Assembly: GCF_000003815.2 (NCBI RefSeq)
Contig: NC_049987.1
Location: 15,481,434-15,545,433 of the forward strand
DNA from: Branchiostoma floridae
Lineage: Eukaryota > Chordata > Leptocardii > Amphioxiformes > Branchiostomatidae
Reading direction: 5' to 3'
Length of the DNA: 64,000 nucleotides
In this document: one piece after another, positions 1 through 10,962 of the stretch
Position numbering within the stretch: position 1 is the first letter of the stretch
How the letters are laid out: the number at the start of each line of letters is the position of its first letter
Position numbers and translations under genes: made by a program
The notes under the pieces: model-generated
What the model was told of the DNA's origin: nothing
The model's input: the letters and a program-made list of their open reading frames with translations, nothing else
The model's database searches: none

Positions 1-1
1 A

Positions 2-595
2 CACTGCTGCATAAAAACCCCAAAACAAAGTGTGGAGGAACTGAATCTACAACACCTTGAGGAAATTGGAAGAGAACCAATACATGACCTCTGTAACCAC
101 ACCAGAAATCTACTTGGAGAGCTACCATCGAGAGAAACAAAACATGTAACAGACATCATTAACAGGGTTAAAGGTCTACTTCTTAATGGTAAAGACATAG
201 TCAGAGCTTTGTTACGCAGATGCAGAGGATTGGTAAACCACAACTGTGCTCCGCTTGTCAAATGTCATGTTTCTTCATCATCTAATGATGGAGTGTTTCT
301 ACGGCAACCCACACATCATCTCTATGAGGAAACTCCGGTTACATCACTTCCATTCTTTACCTGGCCATTTCCCGTCAACTTCGAATTAGGGTTGATCGCA
401 ATTAGTTCCACCATGGTAGAGAACGAGGAATGGCAGTTCAGCACCTTGAAGCGCATCACAAAATCCTCAGCTAACTATTCAAACCAAGATCACGTCATGA
501 CCTACCTCTTTGTCAGAACACATTTCCAACAGAATACCAAACAACAGGCATTAACAAAACAAGATCTCTCAAGGAGCAAAGGCCATTTCAAATAA
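2..595 (+). CDS. Unrecognised ORF open at the left edge (possible partial gene or remnant)
   Basis: The reading frame is open from base 2 to a TAA at 595, about 197 codons, with no convincing internal start, so any gene would begin outside the window. The first third is rich in Leu, Glu and His and looks helical. Two Cys pairs are visible, but I recognise no family motif. The last third is low in complexity and rich in Thr, Gln and Asn. No splice donor or downstream exon could be tied to it. It may be an exon of a gene extending to the left, a transposon relic or a chance ORF. Confidence 0.25.
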   Translation, partial: HCCIKTPKQSVEELNLQHLEEIGREPIHDLCNHTRNLLGELPSRETKHVTDIINRVKGLLLNGKDIVRALLRRCRGLVNHNCAPLVKCHVSSSSNDGVFLRQPTHHLYEETPVTSLPFFTWPFPVNFELGLIAISSTMVENEEWQFSTLKRITKSSANYSNQDHVMTYLFVRTHFQQNTKQQALTKQDLSRSKGHFK

Positions 596-1521
596 CAGAA
601 CAGTAATACCGATCTACCTGCTGCAGAAGTATCCCAGAGACACTCAAACATATTGTGAGAGAATCCCCGACTTTCTACTGCCAGGCTACGGGATGCACTG
701 GCACCTCCAGGACGACTAACTCATCCTCTACGATGGCCCAGAAGACCAATCCAATCTATAATACACTTTATGGACGAAAGCGCTACCACTTTCGCTCCAC
801 AAGTGTCAAGGATGAACGGAAAATTTCAAAACCCTTCTTCGCATGTCGTTTTTAAGGGAATTGTAAAGCTAAAAATCTGTAGATCTGAAGATAAACAGTT
901 ATTGATGCATTATGACGATTATTTCCATATGTCACCTAAAGTTTGTTTGAAAATGAATCGTGTTCAAAAAAAGTGATGTTTTTGTCTGTGCACCACATGT
1001 TGTCGACAAATGTCATGTCTACGCGCATGTACTGTACCCAATTGGATTAGTTAATTTAAACACTTGTTAATTACGCTTAGAGTATGATTTATGCATCTGT
1101 ATCTGACGCTTTGTCGGTATCGTAAACGTGAACTAGCAGTATTTATTTCTTTGTTCTAATAAATGTTACATGTACTGATGAATAAATTTCCATGTGATTT
1201 ATAGTTTAAAATTGTTCTATTGTACTATACTATGCAGAAACGCCTATCGAAGACAAGACAACATATGTTTATGGGTACATTTAAGAGAAGGCGCAAGAGC
1301 AGTGGTTTAGGAATTTATCGTCATGCGACCCATGGCCAGAGAAATTTGCCCCTGAAATAATAATTCTTTACAGGGGTAAGACTTGTGTGCGTTGTTTCGT
1401 ATCTTAACATATACGAAAAACCTACTAGAATTCTTTGGTGCACCCACAGAAAAAATATTGTGTGCACCCAGTATTTTGAGTCCTGATGTATGAGGTGATA
1501 CACAGCTTGATGGGTTGCAGT
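596..1521. other. No gene seen
   Basis: Only short ORFs without recognisable motifs. An AATAAA hexamer lies near 1158 and another near 1181 on the plus strand, which could serve as poly(A) signals for something ending here, but nothing upstream is firm enough to assign. Confidence 0.4.
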
Positions 1522-1794
1522 AGAAGTAAAGCAGTGCCGTGTTTAGAAACTTAAACAAGATATAAGAAGACTGCCAGAAGTAAAGCAGTGCCGTGTTTAG
1601 AAACTTAAACAAGATATAAGAAGACTGCCAGAAGTAAAGCAGTACCGTGTTTAGAAACTTAAAACAAAATATTAAGAAGACTACCAGAAGTAAAACAGTA
1701 CCGTGCTTAGAAACTTAAAACAAGATATTAAGAAGACTGCCAGAAGTAAAGCAGTACCGTGTTTAGAAACTTAAACAAGATAGAAGAAGACTGC
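1522..1794. repeat. Minisatellite, five copies of a 54-56 bp unit
   Basis: Copies start at 1522, 1576, 1630, 1686 and 1742. Each begins AGAAGTAAAGCAGT and ends AAGACTGCC. Copies 1 and 2 are identical. Copies 3 and 4 share 2 bp of extra length in the middle, and the last is truncated. No coding frame is maintained. Confidence 0.93.
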
Positions 1795-2289
1795 AATTCT
1801 TTTCTCTATTCAACATAGCAGACATCCAACATGGCCTGGATGGCGTTGAAATTTGAAATATACACGCATATGGTGTAAAACTCCACACATACAATACATG
1901 TTATCAGATGTGTATACATCCCTGACATAAGCAGGTCTTATCATACAGTCTGGTTGTACAGATTATCACTGTATTAGTCATTGTACTAGTTATTGTTGAC
2001 TGAAATATTCTATTAATTGTTCATAAGTTTCCATGTTTTTGATATCTTAATAGTATTGACAAAATTTACTTTCCTATACAATTAGACAAACCATGTATGT
2101 TAAACCCCATCTGTCATTACATTTTATAATTGACATAAGAACAGAGAAAAATTTGAACCTGTATATACTAGTAGACTTTATTATGGTCGTCAGATATCAC
2201 ATCCGTACTAAATAAACTGTATGTAGAATGACTTGGAACTGTTATTATTTCTATTATTTCTGTAATAATCAAAATCTAATTGTGGATAT
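1795..2289. other. AT-rich DNA, nothing recognisable
   Basis: AT-rich unique-looking sequence with no ORF of note and no clear splice signals. Confidence 0.4.
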
Positions 2290-3420
2290 GGCGGAGATGG
2301 TAGAACTCGTGAACCTTTTAATAATTCAGGCCACAGAAAAGACAACGACAAGAAAGTGTGCCGAGGAGATTCAAGAAGAGCGGGGTACAGTTCAAAGAGG
2401 TGATCCTGGGATTTCTTTCACGCCTTGAGAACCACAGAGACAAGCCTACCGATCCTCTCCACGGACTTGAACACTACACAGTGAAGCACAACATTTCGTG
2501 CCTGACTGTGCCTGACATATTCCCTGTGAATCTATTGCTTCGTGGAAGTCTGTATGTCAGGCCTCTTATGGGGTCAAGCGCACAGACCGAGGTACTAATG
2601 ATGTACAGTTTAGCACGACGTTCACAGACGACGATGTGCGACTCGGAACTGAACCTGGATCGTTACACATAACAGTGTATAACACCAGCAAGCTGGTGAT
2701 ACAGGGAACTAGTTATGTACTATGGCTAGTGTCCCACTACAACACACTTCAGGGAATGGTTTTGTCCGATATCGCCGAGCACTGCCAAGATGACGAACAC
2801 AGTGTATCTAATGCGCACAAGCAGACCAATGAAGACCCGCACAATATGTATGAAGATGCCACCACGGTATGTGTAGTCTGTAACAAGCTGAAGTCGAGGG
2901 GAATGAGTTTGTTGAATGTAGTGACTGCACCAGTTGGACACATTTCGAATGTATCGGCTTAGACGAATCAACCAAGTCGATTCTGAAGAAACTCCTAGTT
3001 CGGACACACTGAGAGACCTCGCCCATATGACAGAGGGATCCATTTTGCTGGGGGAGATCTAAATTCGTGTCTTGGAAACCTACGTGACTACACAAGATAA
3101 CGAAAATTAACATCGAAAGTTGTTCCCTTACCTCCTCGATCCAGGTTAGTGATAGACGATAAGTTTGACCGACTTTTAACTGATCTTTGTATACAAGCTG
3201 ACCCTCGAATATTAAATGGAAGGATTACGGGGGTCCTACATGGATCTTGTCACCGGGCAAAAGGTAGCAGTACAGTCTATTACATCATTTCGAGCTAATC
3301 TTTTCTACAAAACATCTTATTACGAGTTCATCCAGCGCCATAGCATCTACGTTTGTGGGAGAGATTCCTGGACTCGGGCAATTGGAAGAGAAATGCGGGG
3401 CAGCTATGGCCATTATGTAC
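2290..3420 (+). pseudogene. Decayed LINE remnant: PHD-finger ORF followed by endonuclease-like sequence
   Basis: Translation in successive frames gives a coherent series. The frame ending at 2962 contains a short segment (TVYNTSKLVIQG) followed by CVVCNK, the first Cys pair of a zinc finger. After a +1 frame change near 2896, the next frame reads ECSDCTSWTHFEC, giving a PHD pattern of C-x2-C ... C-x2-C-x4-H-x2-C. Further on, about 3024-3065, GIHFAGGDLNS resembles the GDFN motif of APE-type LINE endonucleases. Around 3207-3300, a segment containing ILNGRITG and then STVYYIIS resembles the conserved end of that domain (NGR..., then SVxDY). Several frameshifts and stops separate these pieces, so the locus is non-functional. 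PHD fingers in the first ORF of CR1-like LINEs are known; assignment to that group is inference. Confidence 0.5.
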
Positions 3421-4349
3421 AGCCCGGATAAGAGCGAAAATCGCCAGAATGTGTATCAACAACGGCGCGTCACAAAACGGACAGGCGGATGTCAGTGGAG
3501 CTCGCTCTGCCGCTGAATGAGAGCACAGTCCGCTCCATAAGGACCAGCTACAGCAAGGAGCTGAAACGAGTGCACGTGGACAACCTCCCACAGAAACACG
3601 GGATGACAACTCCTCCTTGGCGACCTTCACGAACAGTTTCCTGTTAATGAGTACACTCAGAACCTAAGACCTGCTGGGGACGTGGTCGACCTCACCTCAC
3701 CTCACCGGTCCCATAGCCTCACCGGCCGTGGTCGACCGCCTTACAATAAATGGTTGTCTGAGCCGCAGGCAGTCTCGAGGCTGACAAAGACAGGAGCTTG
3801 CTGGCGGAGAAAGGCGGCCACATTAAACTTGTCAAAGGAACGGGCCAAGTTGTTTCTGAGCCGCATGAACCTTATCAAGCAAAAGGGGACCAAGGCGACC
3901 CGAAAGATTCCTGTGAACTTCGCGGACACAAGAGACTGCTTCCATGCCAGACTTTAGAAAGTCGTCAGGAAACACACATTCTCGACTTGCTCATCAACTG
4001 CTGATGGTCACATAGGATTTAAGGTGTCAAAAATCAACGTTGACATTGACATTCATCTTTCCAACACCCACACAAATACCGAAATCAAGAGGTTCTTGAG
4101 GCATGTGACAACTTAAGTCTGGAAACACATCCAATACTTTACCTCATTTTTTTTCATGGAGATAAATATTTTGTACATACAACGTCACATCCTCAAATGA
4201 GACCATTCCGGTTGTTTATTTATGGAAAAAAGTGACATGATGTAGTGTAATCAACCATTTGTACATCTGTGTACATATTTCAATTTGTTGGAAAGAGAAA
4301 AGTTATACTCATTAAGCATTCGTAACGGTAGTTTCATTGATTAATGCAG
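3421..4349. other. No recognisable gene
   Basis: Several ORFs of 60-90 codons overlap on both strands between about 3330 and 4004, in GC-richer DNA. None has a recognisable motif. It may be more of the decayed LINE to its left. From 4020 the sequence becomes AT-rich. Confidence 0.35.
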
Positions 4350-5000
4350 AAATATGGCAACACTGAAAAAGGTATTGAGCCTTGTGCAAGATGCATTGAA
4401 AGAGGAAGACCCGAAGGTTAAGTGATCCTCACCCATGCAATAATGGCCAGAATTTTTTTTTTTGTAGATTTTGTGGGGCAACGAGCAAAGAATGTGCAAG
4501 CTTTCAACGGGGTCCCCGGGAACCGGGAAAATTCAACCCTCTGAAATTACAAAATTCCTGCATTCTTAAAGGATTTCAAAGTAACAAACGAAGACTATTG
4601 ATAGGTACTGTATATGTTTGTCCTGTGGGATCTCCCGTTCACGACACAAAAGACGTCTTTCAGATAGGAGAAGTTGAATTGTCACAGTACTGTCCTCCAC
4701 CAAACGCACTCATCATGCATCAAGCATACATAACATTAATTTCATTCATTAAATCAGAAAGATATCAACTGAGAGGATAGTGGATGAACTGCAGCAAATC
4801 ATCGAATCTGCCCTTCATCATGTAGAGGACAAGGCGAGTGATCCTCCCGAGGTGATGATATCCAGAATTTTTCTGTTTTGTCTGTAGATTTTGTGGAGTA
4901 GCGAGCAAAGAACGTGCAAGCTTTCAACGGGGTCCCAGGAAACCGAAAATTCAACCCTCTGAAATAGCAAATTACCTGCATTTTTTAAAGGATTTCAAAG
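4350..5000 (+). repeat. Direct duplication of an exon-like segment and its 3' flank
   Basis: Two units about 415 bp apart. Each has an acceptor-like CAG, a short open segment and a donor-like end (4416 before GTTAAG; 4833 before GCGAGT). A highly similar flank follows with CAGAATTTTT, GCGAGCAAAGAA or its variant, CAACGGGGTCCC, and TTAAAGGATTTCAAAG. The open segments encode amphipathic helical peptides (MATLKKVLSLVQDALKEEDP at 4354; IVDELQQIIESALHHVEDK ending at 4833). The flank repeat is certain; the exon reading is tentative. Part of the flank recurs near 6318. Confidence 0.7.
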
Positions 5001-5525
5001 TTACAGTGGAGACTGTCTAAAACAGTGCTGTCAAGAGAGAGGATTCATTAATAAGTCTTTTGGGGTTTCTAAGAACGTGTGTGGGGAGGTTCATCCAAAG
5101 GCGAAGGGATGTGTTCGTGGATAGTCCTTTACTACATTATAAAAACCCAACTGTGTGATTTTCATAAGCTGACTAGAAAACTGAAAGACCTCTTGTCAGA
5201 GTGCATAGAACTGTGAAACAGACAAGGTACGTACACTGTTCCACCCTTGTGCCTGCATGTGCAGTTGTGAATACAATGCCCCATGATAAAAGGAGGGGTG
5301 CATTCACTTTCTCAGCTAGTTTGATAGGTACTATTCAATAACCTCTCCTTCAAATTCAAAATCTACACCGCAGACAATAGGCACAAGAAATAACTTATAG
5401 AAATAATCATTTGATGAATAAAGTTAAATACCTTCTACTTTGCGCATGACATATTGGCTAATATAATTGGCTAAGTGAACTTTCCCCGACAACACACAGT
5501 GAGTAATTTTCCAATGTGTCAACAG

Positions 5526-6061
5526 ACGATGAACCAGACCAAACCCTCCTCCTGTTCCCAGAGGAAGAAGATTGGTTGTCATGGCAACATGGATGGGCAT
5601 GGCCATATCCAGTACAACAGTGTTCTAACAAGGACATCTTAAGGGTAATAATGGTAGTCACGCTATCATTTACGACCACTACGTTATGTTCATGTAGCAT
5701 AGTAGTACTTTGCTATTATCTATTTATAAAACAGGGTCTGATCAAATATGACAAATGCTGATATGACCCTTCAAACTCAATAAAAATGACATACCAAGGC
5801 ATGTCTAACATAATATTTTTATACTTCTCTGAAGTTATAGAGGACACTGACTCAGAGGAGGCTGTGCCTGATACCATCCTTGAAGAGGTGGCTGATACCA
5901 TCCTTGAAGAGGTAAATATGATACCACTGAATAAGATACCACTGCAGTACCATGTAGATGCATGTCTAACATAAGATTTTTATGCTTCTCTGAAGTTACA
6001 GAGGACGCTTTAAATGAGGGGATCACCATTGAAGAGGTGGCTGATACCATCCTTGAAGAGT
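5526..6061 (+). other. Cluster of candidate small acidic exons
   Basis: Segment 5526-5644 follows a CAG acceptor, is open for 39 codons (DEPDQTLLLFPEEEDW then a Trp-rich stretch) and ends at a GTAATA donor. Segment 5835-5911 follows TCTCTGAAG and ends at a GTAAAT donor. It encodes Glu/Asp-rich sequence with an 8-residue direct repeat (ADTILEEV type). Segment 5995-6061 is a copy of it in which the donor has become TTAAAT. The intron flanks are duplicated too, and a further related copy of the 5526 segment lies near 6550-6650. They may be alternative or dying exons of one gene with 4350-4833. No start, end or domain could be fixed. Confidence 0.3.
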
Positions 6062-7453
6062 TAAATATGATACCACTGAATAAGATACCACTACAATACC
6101 AATGAAAGCCACTCGAAGCATGATATTTGACATTTTTTGTATTGTGACACAAGCCAGTGCATTCCGTTCCAAATCACAGTGCGGATGTTTGTTGCCATTG
6201 TTTAGAATTAGTTTTAAAGCTTTGTAGTATCACAGTAGGGCAACCACGCTATAATTTACGACAACTACATTAATGTTTAACTCGTGAAGTAGAACTTCGC
6301 TATCATTTATTTGTAGAACAAATTTTGTGGAGTAGCGAGCAAAGAATGTGAGACTTGGGTGTTACGCAACGATAGCTCACCACAAAGAGTCCAACAGTTC
6401 CCAGCACTGAATCTAAAAATATACAGAGACAACAAGGGCGCTTACTTTTATGGGGGCGATAAACTAATTTTACCATTCAGCAAATTTAACAAATATTTGT
6501 AAATATATGCCCCAGGAGTCTCAGCAGACTACTAGTCAGATGCACCTCTTCAAGAGTCAGGTGGGTTGTCATGACAACAGAAATGGGCATGGCCCTATCC
6601 AGTACAACAGTGTTCTAGCAAGTACATTTTTAGGGTAACCATGCTATAATTTACTACCACTACTGTAATGTTCAACTCGTGTCGTAGTGCTTCGCAATTA
6701 TTTATGTGTAGAACAATATCTGATCAAATATGAACTATAATATAATATAATGCTAAAATCATCCTTCAAACTGACCAAATTACATGTGGTATTGAAAGCC
6801 CCTCTTGAGTACCCTTAGAAAGCCAACTATCTACTGTTCGTTTTCAGAGCTTGAACTTGTTGAAGAAACAGCAGACTCCAAGGAGTAAGTGGTAACCACT
6901 TTTTATCTTATATATTTTTAATTTTTATCATATATAGGATCACCTACTCCAGTATTTGGCGGTTGGCCGACCCTACCCGTTGTTGGGCCCTACATCGAGT
7001 GATACGGAACACCCCGTGTTGTATTCTATATTTTTTGCCTTGCCGCCAGGCAAGGCTTTACGCCAGCTTTCTTCCATGGATCAATGGACGGACCTTTTAA
7101 CCCAGCCCTTGCAAAGCCCCTTCCAAAGGCCCTTTGTTATTTTGGGTATACAAACAGTTTTAGTAATACAGACAGAGACCAAACTGAAAACCATCATAAT
7201 ATAAGAAGAAACAACTCATGAATGGAAACAAAGAAAAAGAATGTGCCATTCCACCCGAGGCAGACTTGCACCCGCCCACCCTTCTGCCAAGAAACGACAC
7301 ATCAAAGCAAACTGGAAATTATAAAGAGGACTAGAGAGTAGAAGGAGAACACCATAGTGAAGGACTGACCACACATACTGAACATCTAACAGACAATCCA
7401 CCAATAGCAAAGACAGACTGTAGCACCAAACAAAGACTACTACGACAAGGACT

Positions 7454-10400
7454 CTAAAAACGTAGAACCAAAACTCCCGTCCGCACACTTGCCCATTTAA
7501 CAGATTGGCACCACTCAGCCAAGAAACTTTCAGAACCAAGTCGAACAAACTCCATCTTGAGTTTAAACCTAAGAGCCTCCTTGATTAGAGACACCAGCTC
7601 AATGTGAGATACGAAATTATTGTCAAAGAGAGCCTGACACCTGGACCACCAAATCTTAGACCGAGCGACGGCCAAAATGTAGGTGCAGACATCTCTCTTA
7701 CACTTCTTCAGGGTAGACGACATAACACCATAGAGAGCGACCGCGCGAGAAACACGAAAACTAGAGACCACCCATCGCCTAATGAACCCTTCGACCCAAG
7801 TCCAGGTCAGGAGCACCTCGCCACAAGACCAGATGGCATGGGTAACGGTCTCCGTAGCTCTACAGTTTCTCCTCGGACAAAGAGGGGAAGGAGTTCTGTG
7901 CCAAATCGAACAAGTCAAGTAGTTGGTTTTGAGAGCCCCATGTGCGACCTTCCAGGAAAGCTCCTTTAGGTTATTCTCAAGGAGAGTGTTATGCACCGTT
8001 GAAAAAACAAGTGACCAATCAACACCCCGCTCTAAAAAACAAGCGGAAGGGGTATGAGAACGAGCTAAAATGGCAGCTTTGTACAAAGACTGCACGGTGC
8101 ATATCCTGTCCCAAGTCTTCGAAGCAGAAGCATTAACAAACTCCAAGGTGAGCTTCCGCATCAAAGAATAGTGAGGTGGAGCCTCAGGAGAGTGGGGGGA
8201 ACTGTTAGACCACGATGATGGTTCAAAACGACGGGCAAAAAAACCCAGCCAATATTTTGCCAACTGGACCCATGGAAGATCCGGCCGGTCAAGAATATTG
8301 GTAAACGGCCGACAATAAAAACAATTGGCCTTCACTCCAAAATCAATGAGATCCCATCCACCTTTGTCCAAAGGTAGCAAAACTGTCTGTCTAGAGACCA
8401 GTTCTGCACGATAACTCCAGAAAAACTTAAAGACGGCTCTCGTAATGTCCTTGACGACTGACTCGGGAGGAGAAAATACAGGAGCAATATACCACAAAGT
8501 AGATAAAGCAAGGTTATTAACGACGACAACCTTGCCAGCGAAGGATAAAGAGAAGCTGTCCCACCTTCGCAGAACCGCTTCAAACTAAGCTTGCCTCTCC
8601 CTCCAGTTGACTAAAGGCATATTAACACTTCCAAAAGTACCTCCCAATAAACGTATGGATACAGATGTCCATTTAAAATTCTTCGGACAATCGAGTCTTT
8701 TCCTCCAACTACCTAGCCAGAGACCCATACATTTGTCAAGATTTAAAAGAGACCCGGAACCTCTGTTATACATGTCAATAACAGCAAAGAGCCGGCGGAT
8801 CGACTCATCGGTTGTAACAATAGCCGAGTTATCGTCCGCATACTGCGAGATCTTAACTTCACGGCCACCAGGCAACCTGAGGCCGTGAATCGCAGCGTCG
8901 GCCCTTACTGTAGCGGCAAATGGCTCCAAAGAAATTGCGTACAGCAGGGGTGACATAGGGCACCCCTGCCGAACACCTCTTGAGAGAGAAAAAGAAGATG
9001 ATAGCGACCCATTGACGAGAACAGCACTGGTAATGTTGTGGTACAATATAGCAACCCATTTGCGGAAAACCGGGCCAAAACCCATCTTCGTAAGAGTCAA
9101 GTGAAGAAAATCAATATTCACTCTATCAAAGGCCTTGGCCTGATCCAGAGAAATGATCGCACAGTCAAAGTTATTCATATTAACATATGTAATGATATCT
9201 CTCATCAAAAGTAGGTTACATTGTATCGACCGGCCTGGTATACCGCATGTCTGGTCAGGACTGATGACCGAGGCGGCAACCATCTTAAGCCTATTGTTAA
9301 GGACCTTTGCAAGAATCTTATAATCGCAATTTAACAAAGAGATGGGGCGACGGTTCTTCGGGTCCAGAGGGTCCCCTTTTTTTGGAAGGAGAGTAATAAC
9401 ACCAAAACTCTGGCTCTGAGAGAGCTCGCCAGAAGAAAAAACTTCCTCAAAAACTGAGAGGAGATCCCCGGCAATGACGTCCCAGAAAGCGACATAAAAT
9501 TCCTTCGGGAGACCGTCACTGCCAGGGGACTTATTATTCTCCATACTGCACAATGCAGCCCAAAGCTCATCCAATGAAAGAGGACCTTCTAATGAAGAGA
9601 CTTCATCAGGATCCAAAGACCCTTCTAAATTGTTACAAAGGTTATTCGCCTCACACTTATCAATAGGCTCAGCACTAAAAAGGTCTTCATAAAATAGCTT
9701 AAAAACGTCTAAAATCTCCTCGTCATCTTGGACAACACGTCCAGTAGAATCTCTGACCGAAGAAATGCGTCGCTGCCTACTTCGGGAAGAGGCCTGGCTT
9801 ACAAAATACGAGGTACATTTTTCCCCCTCGACAAATTGCTTGACTCTGGACCGAACAAAAGCACCGCGAGCCTCCTCAGCGGACAACTCGGACAAGGAAG
9901 ACTTAGTACATTCATACCTACGCAAGATGTCCGCCGAAGAGGCCCCGTCGTTCATCTTGTTGGTGAGATCGACAAGTTCATTATTCAAGGTAAACATGGA
10001 CTCCCGTCTCTCCCTAGCCAGTTCACAAGAAATTCTGATCAGGAGAGAGCGAGTTCTAGCCTTTACATCATCCCACCAGGCTCGCAAAGAAGGAAAACCT
10101 GGTTTCAAAGTCTTCCAATTGTTAAAAGCGAGTTTAAAGTCATTTAAAACTTTGTCTCTTTTTAAAATCGAGACATTACATTTCCACAAGCCAGGCTTCT
10201 TCTTCACATCCGGTAAAATTGACAAGGACACACAGTCATGGTCTGTAAAATATGCGGGTAAAAAACAGTAGTTTGAAACGACGAGGCATTTAGACGAATA
10301 AAATCGGTCCAGCCGACAGGCAATACCTTTGGTCGGCTGTCTCCAAGTGAAGACCTTTTTAGAAGGATTCTCATGTCTCCAAGAGTCATGCACATTAAAA

Positions 10401-10948
10401 TCGGCGCAAATGTCTTTTAAAACGGTGGAACCGCCACTACCATGAGCCGGGTTCCCGCCCCTCTTATCAATATCAACATCTTCAACGCAGTTAAAATCAC
10501 CGCACAAAATAAGGGGCTCAGCCCCCGACAGAAACTTATACAAATTTTTAAAAAATCCAGTACGCTCCGCAGAAATGTTAGGAGCATACATGTTACAAAC
10601 TTTGAAATTACGCGCACCATCGGACAAGACGACACAGACAACACGCCCACTGTCGTCACAAGACTTTTTAACCACATCAAAATTGAAAGATGGAGAGAGT
10701 AAAATACCCACACCTCTAGATTGGGAGGAGCCCAATGCCCAAAACGCTTGGCCTCCCCATTCCTTCTCCCAGAGCACCGCTTCAGATGTTGACGAAACAT
10801 GGCACTCTTGGAGGCAAACAACGTCAAATTTATGTTGACGGCAAAAGCCGAAAACCTGCCTCCTCTTCTGCGGACTACGGAGCCCACAGACATTGAGTGT
10901 AGCAATAAGAACCATGAGGCTACATAGAGAAGGAATGTCAAACAACAT
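7454..10948 (-). pseudogene. LINE ORF2: APE endonuclease and reverse transcriptase, interrupted by one in-frame TAG
   Basis: The frame spans 1165 codons. It is open for 787 codons from 10948, stops at a TAG (plus-strand bases 8585-8587), and is then open again in the same frame to 7454. The N-terminal 250 residues form an APE-type endonuclease: ATLNVCGLRS at about residue 16, QECH, MYAPN, CGDFNC, and TDHDCVS near residue 239. The reverse transcriptase follows, with the fingers motif SPGSDGLPKEFY, AFDRVN, the GVRQGCPMSPLLY segment and the catalytic YADD at residues 703-706. Past the stop, the C-terminal region includes FAGKVVVVNNLALS and a zf-RVT-like Cys/His cluster (CPRRNC ... THAIWSC). In the family the protein nicks target DNA and copies the element RNA at the nick. 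The TAG falls after the RT domain. The start could also be the second Met (residue 12), just before the endonuclease core. Confidence 0.88.
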
Positions 10949-10962
10949 CGGAATGTGAGGAA

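Noticed and set aside
1522-1794. Regular repeats that might suggest a CRISPR array
   Set aside because: There are no unique spacers between units; it is a plain eukaryotic minisatellite.
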